From DASQPA01 sp963757335 (lineage in GTDB: Bacteria > Acidobacteriota > Thermoanaerobaculia > Multivoradales > UBA5704): DNA of 64,000 bases. Made by a program: the position numbers and the translations under genes. Of the stretch, positions 1 to 8,310 are shown piece after piece (the stretch's first letter is position 1; the number at the start of each line of letters is the position of its first letter). The stretch lies in NCBI GenBank assembly GCA_963757335.1, contig CAVWRJ010000013.1, positions 496,001 to 560,000 on the forward strand, given 5' to 3'. Under the pieces are notes generated by a model. That model ran no database searches and was not told the DNA's origin. It was given only the letters and a program-made list of their open reading frames with translations.

Positions 1-330
1 CCGCTCCGCCTCGATCCGCGCCTCGACTCGGCCGCCCAGCACCACGCCCAGGACATGCTGGAGCGCGGCTACTTCGCCCATGCGAGCCCCGAGGGCAGGA
101 CCGTCCGCCAGCGGGCAGAGACCGCCGGCTATCGGTGGCATGCGGTGGGCGAGAACATCGCCGAGGGGCAGCTCACGGTCGACGAGGTGGTCAAGGCGTG
201 GATGGCGAGCCCCGAGCACCGCCGGAACATCCTCGACCGCGACTTCCTCCACATGGGTCTCGGGCTCGCCTTGGGAGAGACCCCCAAGGGCTTTCAGGTG
301 GTCTGGGTGCAGACCTTCGGTCACCCCTAG
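1..330 (+). CDS. CAP-domain (SCP-like) secreted protein, 5' truncated
   Basis: The frame is open from the first base of the window, so the start lies upstream and about 109 residues are visible. They cover most of one CAP (cysteine-rich secretory/antigen 5/PR-1) domain: the family hallmarks HAQDML, YFAHASPEG, VGENIAEG and SPEHRRNIL are all present, the last being the helix that carries a conserved His. Bacterial CAP proteins are usually exported and their molecular role is poorly defined; in sporulating bacteria they are called YkwD-like. The next gene starts 11 bases downstream and encodes two more CAP domains, so this looks like a local duplication in one operon. The family call is firm; the function is not. 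Confidence 0.85.
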   Translation, partial: PLRLDPRLDSAAQHHAQDMLERGYFAHASPEGRTVRQRAETAGYRWHAVGENIAEGQLTVDEVVKAWMASPEHRRNILDRDFLHMGLGLALGETPKGFQVVWVQTFGHP

Positions 331-341
331 GGAACGCCCAG

Positions 342-1337
342 TTGACCAAGATCGCCGATCGGGCCGCCCGGCTCGCCAGACTCCTCGCCCTCCTCGTCTC
401 GCTCACCGCGACCGCCGCGGGGATCGATGCGGCCAGCGCCGTCATGCTCTCCCAACCGGCGCCCCCACCGGCACCCTCGCCGGCCGCTCCCCCGGCCCCG
501 GTCGACCCGGCGGTCCTCCGCCCGGCCCTCCTCGCCCGGATCAACCAGGAGCGGGCCGCCGCCCACGTCCGCCCGCTCGCCCTCGATCCCGCCCTCGGCC
601 GGGTCGCCCAGGCGCGGGCCGAGGAGATCGGCCGGCGCGGCGAGCTGCCGAAAGAGGAGGAGTCGTTCCTCCTCATCGCCCAGCGCGAGCGCCGGCTGCG
701 CGAGGGGGGCTACATCCCCCACGGCTGGACCGAGAGCCTCACCGCCTCGGCCGGCGATGTGGAGACCGTCGTCCGCTACTGGAAGAGCGGGGACAGCTTC
801 CTGGCCGCCATGGGCCCCGACTACCGAGATCTCGGGCTCGGCGTCGCCACCCTCCGCGGGGTCCCCCTCTACGTCTTCCTCTTCGCCTGGCCGGAGCGCG
901 ACTTCTTCGCCCGCCAGATCGCCGGCCTCGCCGATCTGACGGCGGTGCGGACGGCGATGCTCGCCCGGGTCAACGCGGCACGCCGCGCCGCCGGCGTCCG
1001 CCCCCTGGCCACCGACCCGCGCCTCGACGCCGCCGCCCAGGCGCACGCCCAGGACATGCTCGCCCGCGCCTACTACGACCACGAGACCCCCGAGGGCCAA
1101 ACGCCGCGGGAGCGGGTGGAGTCGACCGGCTACCTGGCGCACAAGGTGGGGGAGAACATCGCCGAGGGGCAGTTCTCGGTCGAAGAGGTGATGAGCGGCT
1201 GGCTCGGCAGCTCCGGCCACCGGCGCAATCTCCTCGACCCCGAGTTCAGAGACCTCGGCGTGGGCCTGGCCGTCGGCCGCTTCGAGGACCGCCTCCGCAT
1301 CCTCTGGGTGCAGGAGCTCGCGGTGCCGGGGATCTGA
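342..1337 (+). CDS. Secreted protein with two CAP (SCP-like) domains
   Basis: The start chosen is TTG at 342, just after the preceding stop, because it begins a signal-like segment (LLALLVSLTATAAG) followed by a Pro/Ala-rich linker. The frame is open further upstream but there overlaps the first CAP gene. About 331 residues. Residues ~60-190 form a degenerate CAP domain (INQERAAA, LALDPALGRVAQARAEEI) that lacks the usual HRxNI helix. Residues ~205-330 form a canonical CAP domain with HAQDML, YYDHETPEG, VGENIAEG and GHRRNLLDPEF. The second domain closely resembles that of the upstream gene, consistent with duplication. It is probably exported; the first domain may be non-catalytic or structural. 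The substrate is unknown. Confidence 0.8.
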   Translation: MTKIADRAARLARLLALLVSLTATAAGIDAASAVMLSQPAPPPAPSPAAPPAPVDPAVLRPALLARINQERAAAHVRPLALDPALGRVAQARAEEIGRRGELPKEEESFLLIAQRERRLREGGYIPHGWTESLTASAGDVETVVRYWKSGDSFLAAMGPDYRDLGLGVATLRGVPLYVFLFAWPERDFFARQIAGLADLTAVRTAMLARVNAARRAAGVRPLATDPRLDAAAQAHAQDMLARAYYDHETPEGQTPRERVESTGYLAHKVGENIAEGQFSVEEVMSGWLGSSGHRRNLLDPEFRDLGVGLAVGRFEDRLRILWVQELAVPGI

Positions 1338-1354
1338 ACCCGCCCCCCTGACGC

Positions 1355-1381
1355 AAAAACCCCCGGCCTCGCGGCCGGGGG
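1355..1381 (-). terminator. Intrinsic terminator of the M36 peptidase gene
   Basis: A 9-bp GC stem (CCCCCGGCC / GGCCGGGGG, 1360-1381) with a TCGC loop is followed on the minus strand by five T residues (the A run at 1355-1359). It lies 33 bases past the minus-strand stop. It may also act for the converging CAP gene, but the T tract is on the minus side. Confidence 0.8.
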
Positions 1382-1413
1382 CTCTCTTCACTTCGGGCAA
1401 ACTTCGGGCTGAC

Positions 1414-4400
1414 TTAAACTCCTAAGACCGTCCGCTTCCGGCGCAGCAGGGCGAAACCAGCACCCGCGAGAAGCAGGGCGAGGATGGCGAAGCCGAGCGG
1501 CGAGAGAGTCGGCACGTCGATCACCGACTGGGTGACCTGAAAAGTGGTGGGATCGATCACCGGAGTGACCGTTGCCGGGTTGTCGGTCAGGCCCGTCGCC
1601 TCGTTGGTACCGTTGTTGTCGCCGTCGAAGTGGATCGTCCCCTGGTTGCTGATCGTCGTTCCGGCGGTCCCGGGATTGATGGTCGCCTGAATGGTGATCG
1701 TCACCGAGCCGCCGGCCGGAATGGCACCGTTCCAGGTCACCGTGCCGGCGCTCTGTGCCGCCACGCCGGAGGTGGCCGTGACGCTTACGAAGGTGAGGCC
1801 CGCCGGCAGGCTGTCGGTGAACTCGTTGCCGGGATTGTCCGCCTGGGCGGCGTTGCCGGAGTTGGTGAGCACGACCGTATAGGTCACGGTCCCGCCCTCG
1901 TTGGTGCTGCCGGTCACCGCCTTGGTGCCGGTGACGTCAGCACCTGGGCCGACGGTGAGCTGGGTCGGGTCGTTCTTGGCAGCGGTCCCCGGATCGTCGG
2001 TCACCGCCGTCGCCTCGTTGGTGCCGTTGCCATCGGCGTCGAAGGCGATCTGCCCCTGGTTGGCGATGGTCTGGCCGGCCGTGTTGCTCTTGATGGTGGC
2101 ATGGATGGTGATCGTCACCTGCCCGACGACCGCCGGCAGCGCTCCGTTCCAGGTCACCGTGTTGGTGGCGACGTTGGCCGTGGCGGTGCCGGAGGTGGCG
2201 GTAGCCGAGACCAGGGTCAGGGTCGAGGGCAGAGCATCGGTGAATTCGTTGCCCGGGTTGTCCGCCTGCGCCCCGGAGCCCGTGTTATTCAGGGTGACCG
2301 TGTAGGTGATGGCACCGCCGGCGACAAAGCTGCCGGCGACGGTCTTCGTCCCCGAGACGGCCGCCGTGGCTGCGAAGGCGGTGCAGGTGAAGGCCGTGGG
2401 GGTCACGATGAGCGACCAGGTGTTGAGCTGGCCGGTGTCGAAGCGCGCCTCGTCGGCGACGTGGACCTTCCACACCCCCTGGGAGCTCCGACCTTCGGTG
2501 TAGGAGAACTGGTCGATGGGGTCGGGACCCAGGTTGGGGATGCCGAAGAGGCTCCAGATCGGCGAGTTGAAGGCCGGCAGCCAGTCGAGGGTGTAGGGAG
2601 CGTCGGCCGCGCCGGAGAGGTTCAAGTCGTTGGTAGAGTTGGCGGTGATCAGGGTATTGACGAAGTTGTCGCCGTCGCTGTCGCCGATGAAGGAACCGCG
2701 CATGTAGATGAGGCTGGTGCCGTACCCGGAGGGCGCCTTGAGACCGACGACCAGGTCACCGGTGAAGGTGTGCTGGAGGTCGTCGACCCGGAATTCGAGC
2801 TGCGAGACATCGAGGTCGTCGGCGATCGTCATCGCGTCGGTGACACCCCGCAGGTCGTTGTCCGGGATGGCGAGGCCGCTCGGAATGGTGCGGGTGTAGG
2901 TCACCGGGGTGCCGGGCCCCGTGGGGTTGCCGACGCGCACCGTGAAGTCGACGCTCTTGGTGCCGAGGGTCGAGGTGACGGTCATGGTGAAGTGGATCGA
3001 CTGGCCGCAGAGCGCGCTCGTCGGCACGAGGAAGAGGAAGGGGGTGCCGGAGGTGACGCCCTGAGCCGCGATGGCGGAGTAGACCGAGCTCCCGGTCAGG
3101 ATGGTGACGCCCGGGGTCGACGTCGTGAGGGTCGCCGTCGCCGACGCCACGTTCATCGCCGTGTCGTGCCAGGGGTTGAGCAGATCGACCGTCAGCTTGA
3201 TCGGCTCGCCGGGATCGATCGCACCGTTGTTGTTGCCCAGGGTGTCGTCGACCGTCAGGTTGTTGACGTCGAGGTAAGGGATCGAGAACGACTCGCCGAC
3301 CCCGAGGAAGGCGCCGGCCCCCACGATGCCGTCCTGGCCCAGGGGGGAGATCGCCTTGTAGCCCAGGCCGCGGTCCGCGAAGCCGCCCCAGATCCACTTC
3401 TCGTTGGCGCAGGCATTGGCGGCGCAGTCGGCGTCGATCAGGGCGTCCCGCGCGTCGGTGAAGCTGGGGTTGATCGGCGTCATCTTGAGGCCGTCGGTGA
3501 CGATCGAGAGCATCTTGTCGTTGCCGGTCGGCACGTCGCCGTTCGCCCCCGCCGGATCGGCGATGATGCGGCTCCGCACCTCCCAGAGGGTGTTGGCCCA
3601 GATCTCGCCGACGTTGTGCACCTCGAGGGCGCCGCCGCCGGCGAAGAAGACGTTCAACGGGCTCGGCGCGATGCCGCCGGCGGTATTGATCGTGACGTCG
3701 TCGACATCGGCCCAGGTGAGCGGGTTGACGCTGTTGTCCGTCGAATAGGGGAAGCGGCGGATGCCGTAGAGATAGTTGTCGGTCAGCCCGAGGAACTGGT
3801 AGGTGGCGTAGGCACCGGCCACGTACTCGGCGTTCGGGGGGAAGGCGTTGCTGCTGTTGAGGAGCGAAAGGGCGTAGAAATCGCTCCACCCCTCTCCCAT
3901 GCCGCCCCCCTCATCCCAGATCAGGCCGTTGCCATCGCCGATCAGCCGGTTCGACGTGCCGTGGGTCAGCTCGTGGAGGACGACCGTGGCGTCCAGGCTG
4001 CCGTCCCGGTTCGGGGTCGGGAAGTCGAAGATGTACATCTGCATCCGACCCGATGTGCCGTCCGGCGGGGTGGAGAAGTTCGAGTTGTCGGTCCCCGAGC
4101 CGTCCTGGCACTCGGCGAGCACCGGGTCGCCGCCCGTGCCGCCGTTGGCGAAGTTGTTGGTCTGGAAGTTGCCGGCCGCCTCGTCGAAGCCGAAGCTGTA
4201 GAGCCGGTCGTGGTACCAGTTGGTGAGATAGAAAAGATGGGTGACGGTGCCGCGCTGCGCCTGGGTGTCGGTGGGCGGGGTGCCGGCATCCGGGTTGCCG
4301 CCCATGGGGGCCGGCGTGTAGGCGTAGCCGGTGCCGAGGAAGTCGCGCTGGTGTGTGTTGGCGTCGACGTTGCCGACCGGCCGGCCGTTGTCGTCGAGCA

Positions 4401-5628
4401 GCCCCGCGTCAGGGGCGTCGTCGGCGTCGGTGTCCAGATAGGTGTCGGTGTTGTTGCCGGTCGTCGTGTTGCCGCCGTCCGGAATCCAGCCGTCGGGGGA
4501 GGCCGTCGTGTCCTGCGCCGTCGACATGTTGACCGTCGTCCGGGCGATCTCGGGGAACTGGGTGCCCGAGCCGGGAGTGACGTTGGTCGGCGAGTGCGGC
4601 GCCGGGCTCTCGGCCGGGGTCTTGCCGTCCCCCTGCACGTAGACGCTGAAGCGCGCCTCCTCGGTCGAGGCGTAGCTCCGCATGTTTTTCCGCCAGAGGA
4701 GGACGCCGCTGCCGGCGTCGACCAGGGTGTTCCAGTCGCCGGGGCCCTTGGCGAAGGTGATCTGCTGCCAGGCCGGCACGAGAACGCCGGGGCCCAAGGG
4801 GAAGTAGACGAGGTGGCTCGCGACGCTCCCCTTGATCTGCGGATCGCCGGCGACGACGTCCACCCGCGACCCGTCGGGAGTGGCGTTCTTGAGGCTCATC
4901 TTCGCCGGGTCGAGGCTGATCCCCACCGACTTCATGGCGATCGCCAGGGCCTGCTGGGCGGTGACCTGGGGCGAGACCGCGAGGGCGTTGACCGGCGCGT
5001 CGGGAGCGAGGAGGCCGACGACGCGGAAGATCCGGCCGTTCCTGTCCAGGGTCACCCGGGTGTCGCTCTGGAAGACCGGCAGACCGTTCGCCGTCTGCTC
5101 GAAGCGCACCATCCTGAGGCCGCTCTTCCTATCGACGCTCTCACCTTTCCAGTGGAGGTTTGTGAGGTCGACCGCGGACAGGCCGTAGAGGCCCTCGTTG
5201 GCGCGCAGGAAGTCGAGGACGATGTCCTTGCCCGCCTTGCCGGGGGCGGCACCGGTCAGGGCGCCCTGGTGGTTGCGGACGATTTCCGGCGCGCCGAAGA
5301 GGGGCGAGAAGCGCACCTCGGCGCCGGGGGAGGCGGCCTTGAGCCGCGCGGCCCCCTGCTGGACGGCCTGGATCTGAGTCGTGGCCCGCGCCCCGGTGAC
5401 CCGGGTGTCGATCCGGTTGCCGGAGAGGACCCGCACCAGGTCGCGCCGGCTGTTGACCCGCACGTCGAGGTTGCCGACGGCTCCCGCCACCCCCGGTTTC
5501 TCGGTGGGATGGGGCGGCGCCACGACGGCTCCGGCCGGCCATGCCGGGAGAAGGGCGAACGTCAGGAGAGCGGAGAGGATGAAGGTAGATGGGCGGCGAG
5601 ACAGGCGGGTGACCCGGGTTGATCCCAT
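1414..5628 (-). CDS. Secreted fungalysin-type (M36) metallopeptidase with P-domain, DUF11-like repeats and C-terminal sorting tail
   Basis: The start at 5628 is preferred over the longer frame (5676) because GAGGAG sits 7 bases upstream and the product begins with basic residues and a hydrophobic signal segment. About 1404 residues. In order: signal peptide (~15-40), FTP-like propeptide (~50-280), and M36 catalytic domain with zinc-binding HELTH at ~552 and the downstream glutamate in EGWSD at ~579. Then come a proprotein-convertase P-like domain (~930-1080), two DUF11-type repeats each containing QADNPGNEFTD (~1090-1370), and a tail VPTLSPLGF, hydrophobic stretch, RRKR. That tail matches the IPTL-CTERM pattern of PT-L-S motif, membrane span and basic end. 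An extracellular protease, probably surface-displayed before release. No sorting enzyme is encoded in the window. The terminator at 1355-1381 follows. Confidence 0.9.
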   Translation of the reverse strand: MGSTRVTRLSRRPSTFILSALLTFALLPAWPAGAVVAPPHPTEKPGVAGAVGNLDVRVNSRRDLVRVLSGNRIDTRVTGARATTQIQAVQQGAARLKAASPGAEVRFSPLFGAPEIVRNHQGALTGAAPGKAGKDIVLDFLRANEGLYGLSAVDLTNLHWKGESVDRKSGLRMVRFEQTANGLPVFQSDTRVTLDRNGRIFRVVGLLAPDAPVNALAVSPQVTAQQALAIAMKSVGISLDPAKMSLKNATPDGSRVDVVAGDPQIKGSVASHLVYFPLGPGVLVPAWQQITFAKGPGDWNTLVDAGSGVLLWRKNMRSYASTEEARFSVYVQGDGKTPAESPAPHSPTNVTPGSGTQFPEIARTTVNMSTAQDTTASPDGWIPDGGNTTTGNNTDTYLDTDADDAPDAGLLDDNGRPVGNVDANTHQRDFLGTGYAYTPAPMGGNPDAGTPPTDTQAQRGTVTHLFYLTNWYHDRLYSFGFDEAAGNFQTNNFANGGTGGDPVLAECQDGSGTDNSNFSTPPDGTSGRMQMYIFDFPTPNRDGSLDATVVLHELTHGTSNRLIGDGNGLIWDEGGGMGEGWSDFYALSLLNSSNAFPPNAEYVAGAYATYQFLGLTDNYLYGIRRFPYSTDNSVNPLTWADVDDVTINTAGGIAPSPLNVFFAGGGALEVHNVGEIWANTLWEVRSRIIADPAGANGDVPTGNDKMLSIVTDGLKMTPINPSFTDARDALIDADCAANACANEKWIWGGFADRGLGYKAISPLGQDGIVGAGAFLGVGESFSIPYLDVNNLTVDDTLGNNNGAIDPGEPIKLTVDLLNPWHDTAMNVASATATLTTSTPGVTILTGSSVYSAIAAQGVTSGTPFLFLVPTSALCGQSIHFTMTVTSTLGTKSVDFTVRVGNPTGPGTPVTYTRTIPSGLAIPDNDLRGVTDAMTIADDLDVSQLEFRVDDLQHTFTGDLVVGLKAPSGYGTSLIYMRGSFIGDSDGDNFVNTLITANSTNDLNLSGAADAPYTLDWLPAFNSPIWSLFGIPNLGPDPIDQFSYTEGRSSQGVWKVHVADEARFDTGQLNTWSLIVTPTAFTCTAFAATAAVSGTKTVAGSFVAGGAITYTVTLNNTGSGAQADNPGNEFTDALPSTLTLVSATATSGTATANVATNTVTWNGALPAVVGQVTITIHATIKSNTAGQTIANQGQIAFDADGNGTNEATAVTDDPGTAAKNDPTQLTVGPGADVTGTKAVTGSTNEGGTVTYTVVLTNSGNAAQADNPGNEFTDSLPAGLTFVSVTATSGVAAQSAGTVTWNGAIPAGGSVTITIQATINPGTAGTTISNQGTIHFDGDNNGTNEATGLTDNPATVTPVIDPTTFQVTQSVIDVPTLSPLGFAILALLLAGAGFALLRRKRTVLGV

Positions 5629-5710
5629 ACGAAGCTCCTCGAAATGCACAGACAAAGAAGTCACAAATTTTAACACAACTCGCGCCGCGGGGCACCCCTT
5701 GACCAGGATT

Positions 5711-5804
5711 TGGTACTGGGTCCGTGGGAATCCGAGGACGGGCGACTGGCTGCGCGGAGGGCCCGAAGGAGACCACCCGCAGGTTCAAAAGGACCCAGTA
5801 CCCA
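5711..5804 (+). repeat. Structured intergenic repeat, copy 1
   Basis: One of five related elements in the window. Terminal arms GGTACTGGGTCC (5712-5723) and GGACCCAGTACC (5791-5802) are perfect inverted repeats. Between them lies the shared core GGCTGCGCGGAG-GCCCGAAGGAG and CCCGCAGGTTCAAA. It sits between the divergent M36 and gltX genes. Related copies are at 35547, 42331, 46786 and 63669. Confidence 0.75.
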
Positions 5805-5817
5805 GGACCCAGGTCGA

Positions 5818-5845
5818 TTGGAGTCTCACCGGGGGGCGTGATACT
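5818..5845 (+). promoter_or_regulatory. Probable gltX promoter
   Basis: TTGGAG (5818-5823), a 16-bp spacer and GATACT (5840-5845) lie 57 bases before the gltX start, directly after structured repeat copy 1. This is a sigma-70-like match by eye only. Confidence 0.4.
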
Positions 5846-5902
5846 TTGCCCGGTCTCGCGGGCCTTCGAACCCCGCTCCCCCTGGATGAAAAGGACGGTT
5901 TC

Positions 5903-7372
5903 ATGAGCACAGACATCAACGGCCCGATCCGGGTGCGCTTCGCGCCCTCCCCCACGGGGTTTCTCCACGTCGGCGGCGCGCGGACGGCGATCTACAACGA
6001 TCTCCTCCGCCAGCACCTGGGCGGCGCCTTCATCCTGCGCATCGAGGACACCGACCGCGAGCGCTCGGACGAGGCGATGACCCGCCAGATCCAGTCGGCC
6101 CTCGCCTGGATCGGAGTCGAGTGGGACGAGGGGCCGTTCCTGCAGAGCGAGCGGCTGGCGCTCCACCGCGAACGCGCCCAGGAGCTGCTCGACAAGGGGC
6201 TCGCCTACCGCTGCTTCTGCACTCCCGAGGAGCTCGACGCCCAGCGCGCCGAGGCGCAGGCCCGGGGGGTCGCCTTCCGCTACCCCCGCACCTGCCTGAA
6301 CCGCTCGGCGGAAGAGGTACAGGGGTTCCTCGCCCAGGGCAAACCGTTCGCCGTCCGCTTCCGCATGCCGGACGAGAACATCCGTTTCCACGACCTGGTG
6401 CGGGGCGACATGGACTTCCCGCCCGACGCCCTGGACGACTTCATCCTCCTGCGTTCGGACGGCTCGCCGACCTACCACATGTCGGTCTGCGTGGACGACA
6501 TCGACATGCGGATCACCCACGTCATCCGCGGCGAGGACCATCTGTCGAACACCCCCAAGCACATCCCGCTCTTCCGCGCCCTGGGGGGCGAGGTACCGAC
6601 CTTCGCCCATCTCCCCCTCATCCTGGGTCCGGACAAGAAGCGGCTCTCGAAGCGCACCGGGGCCACCTCGGTCGAGGAGTTCCGCGCCGAGGGGGTGCTG
6701 CCGCAGGCGCTCTACAACTTCATGGCCCTCCTGGGCTGGACCCCCGGGGACGACCGCGAGATCCTCTCCCGCCGAGAGATGGCGGAGATCTTCTCGGCCG
6801 ACCGCCTGAACGCCTCGGCGGCGGTCTTCGATCGCGAGAAGCTCCTCTGGATGAACGCGCAGTACCTCTCGCGCCTGGGAGTGGCGGAGATCCTCCCTCA
6901 CCTCGCGCCCTTCCTCGCGCCCTTGGGGCTCACCGGCGCCGACCCGGCCCGCCTCGCCGCCGCCATCGAGCTCCAGCGGAGCCGCGCCCATACCTTGAAG
7001 GAGCTCGCCCAAGCCCTTCGCCCCTACTTCGAGGAGCGGCTCGACTACGACCCGGCGCTCGCCGCCAAGTTCTTGAAGGACCCCGCTCTCCCCGGCCACG
7101 TCGCGGCCCTGGCCGAGCGTTACGCCGCCCTCCCGGAGTTCGACAAGGGGGCGCTCGAAGCGGCTCTCCGCACTCTCGCCGAAGAGCGTGGATTGAAGGC
7201 CGGGGTGCTCATCCATCCTACCCGCATGGCCCTCTCCGGAGCCGCGGGAGGCCCGCCGCTCTTCGACCTGGTGGAGGTCATGGGCCGCGACGCGGCGGCA
7301 AGGCACCTGGGGAATTTCGTGGCCTTCCTGAAAGAGCCGCCGGTCGCTGCGGCGCCCACCGCCGAAGGATAA
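5903..7372 (+). CDS. gltX: Glutamate--tRNA ligase
   Basis: Class I aminoacyl-tRNA synthetase that charges tRNA-Glu (or tRNA-Glx where a GatCAB route exists). The ATG at 5903 is used because the product then begins at the usual position just before the conserved RVRFAPSPTGFLHVGGART segment, with AAGGA 8 bases upstream. 489 residues, normal for the bacterial enzyme. The HIGH-type motif is in PTGFLHVGG near residue 15 and the KMSKS-type loop is KRLSKR near residue 245. The C-terminal third is the all-helical anticodon-binding region. The long open frame upstream of 5903 is not conserved-looking and contains the structured repeat. A tRNA-Gln gene follows 60 bases downstream. Confidence 0.97.
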   Translation: MSTDINGPIRVRFAPSPTGFLHVGGARTAIYNDLLRQHLGGAFILRIEDTDRERSDEAMTRQIQSALAWIGVEWDEGPFLQSERLALHRERAQELLDKGLAYRCFCTPEELDAQRAEAQARGVAFRYPRTCLNRSAEEVQGFLAQGKPFAVRFRMPDENIRFHDLVRGDMDFPPDALDDFILLRSDGSPTYHMSVCVDDIDMRITHVIRGEDHLSNTPKHIPLFRALGGEVPTFAHLPLILGPDKKRLSKRTGATSVEEFRAEGVLPQALYNFMALLGWTPGDDREILSRREMAEIFSADRLNASAAVFDREKLLWMNAQYLSRLGVAEILPHLAPFLAPLGLTGADPARLAAAIELQRSRAHTLKELAQALRPYFEERLDYDPALAAKFLKDPALPGHVAALAERYAALPEFDKGALEAALRTLAEERGLKAGVLIHPTRMALSGAAGGPPLFDLVEVMGRDAAARHLGNFVAFLKEPPVAAAPTAEG

Positions 7373-7433
7373 GGGGACTGGGCCCCAGGGTTGACCTCGG
7401 CGCCGGCTTTCCGTTACCCTCCGCTCGTCCTGC

Positions 7434-7507
7434 TGGGAGATCGTCCAATGGTAGGACATGCGGCTCTGGACCGCAGAATCGGGGTTCGAGTCCCTGTCTC
7501 CCAGCCA
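7434..7507 (+). tRNA. tRNA-Gln (anticodon CTG)
   Basis: Cloverleaf folds by hand: acceptor TGGGAGA/TCTCCCA, D-stem GTCC/GGAC, anticodon stem TGCGG/CCGCA with loop CTCTGGA (anticodon CTG, reading CAG), and T-arm with TTCGAGT. Discriminator G and an encoded CCA complete it. A weak promoter-like TTGACC at 7391 lies upstream. It is read in the same direction as gltX. Confidence 0.95.
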
Positions 7508-7549
7508 ATCCCTCTCCTCCAATCGCTCCTGCTCTCCACCCCCTCAAGA

Positions 7550-7579
7550 TTGCCTGGCGGAAGCCAGGCATCGTATAAT
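7550..7579 (+). promoter_or_regulatory. Promoter of the candidate RiPP precursor, with palindrome in the spacer
   Basis: TTGCCT (7550-7555), 18-bp spacer, then a perfect TATAAT (7574-7579), 29 bases before the TTG start of the small peptide gene. The -35 overlaps and the spacer carries an inverted repeat GCCTGGC-GGAA-GCCAGGC (7552-7569), which could be an operator or a chance hairpin. Confidence 0.6.
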
Positions 7580-7607
7580 CGCATTTTGCACTACAAAAGG
7601 AGAGCAA

Positions 7608-7744
7608 TTGAAGAAGCCACTTAAAAAAAGCGGAAGCTGGTCCTGTCGAAGGAAACCGTGCAGGCGCTGGACCTCGGACTTGTGCAGGGCGGCGTCAAAA
7701 CGGATTCTTGCTACCTGAGCGCGGCAAATTGCCCCATTTTTTGA
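7608..7744 (+). CDS. Candidate class I lanthipeptide-like (RiPP) precursor, frame interrupted at an A7 tract
   Basis: A TTG at 7608 follows a clear ribosome site (AAAGGAG, 6-7 bases away) and a good promoter. The first codons read LKKPLKK. After a run of seven A (7623-7629) the conserved-looking frame continues one base back and reads KRKLVLSKETVQAL, LVQGG, TDSCYLSAANCPIF, ending at TGA 7742-7744. This matches the pattern of Bacteroidota/Acidobacteriota class I lanthipeptide precursors: K-rich start, KLxLxKETxxxL, a GG leader end, then a short core with Thr/Ser and two Cys. One extra A would give a continuous peptide of about 45 residues. The break may be a homopolymer sequencing error, transcript slippage or a true mutation. 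No lanthionine synthetase or exporter is recognisable nearby. Confidence 0.5.
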
Positions 7745-7748
7745 TGCC

Positions 7749-7799
7749 CGGCAGCGATTAGCTGCCGAGAGCCCTCCGGTCCCCTGAGACCGGAGGGCT
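7749..7799 (+). terminator. Double hairpin after the small peptide gene
   Basis: Two adjacent hairpins: CGGCAGC/GCTGCCG (7749-7767) and a perfect 12-bp stem AGCCCTCCGGTC/GACCGGAGGGCT with a 6-base loop (7770-7799). They begin 5 bases after the peptide stop codon. There is no T run after the second stem, so a factor-independent terminator is likely but not textbook. Confidence 0.55.
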
Positions 7800-7872
7800 G
7801 CCCAGCTCCTGAAGCTCTACGGTATCCCGCCCATCCGAGGAGAACCGACGAGCCCGAACGGGAGCAGAAACT

Positions 7873-8310
7873 TAAAAGCCGAGCCAAAACGCCCTAAGCT
7901 CCAGTAAATCCCCCCTTAACTCCAGTTAAGCTCCGAAAAACTCGAATTGCGCCTCCGTAAACTGAAATAGGAAGCCCCTAAACTGGAGTTGGACCGGCCT
8001 AAACTGAAATACGGAGCGCCTAACCTCTCTTTGTACCGCCCTAAACTGAAATACGGAGCACCAAAACTCTCGTTGCTCCTGCCTAAACTGAATTGCGGAG
8101 CACCCAAACTCAGTTATCGGCGTTTCGCGGGAGCTTAGGGAGGTTTCGGCCGAGCTCGGAGACCTTAAGGCGGAGGTTATCGAGGTCCGGAACTCGCTTG
8201 GAGACCCCCGTCGTCACGTTGGGGACGCCGCGGAGGCCCTCAGGGACCCTCCTGGCGCGGTTGGAGACGGTCCCGCCGGCTTTATCGGGCAGGAGCCTCA
8301 GGTTCTAGGG
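7873..8310. repeat. Degenerate 21-bp phased array A (about 20 units)
   Basis: Part of the gene-free stretch 7800-8516. Sequence landmarks recur at an exact 21-bp step without indels: TAAACTG-type starts at 7895, 7916, 7937, 7958, 7979, 8000, 8021, 8042, 8063, 8084 and 8105. A second consensus (CTTGGGGAC-like) then steps at 8134, 8155, 8176, 8197, 8218, 8239, 8260 and 8281. Best-conserved unit core is TAAACTGAAATACGGAG. Units differ at many bases yet spacing never slips. Short open frames through it are a by-product of 21 being a multiple of 3; I see no gene. 8311-8516 shows nothing further. Confidence 0.85.

Noticed and set aside
1630..5622. Very long open frame antisense to the M36 peptidase
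   Set aside because: It is a shadow produced by high GC; its Val/Gly/Arg/Asp-rich product has no domain, while the minus strand encodes a full peptidase with motifs.
7916..8107. 63-residue minus-strand protein with GAPYFSLGR repeats
   Set aside because: The repeats follow from the 21-bp array; no ribosome site or homology supports a gene.
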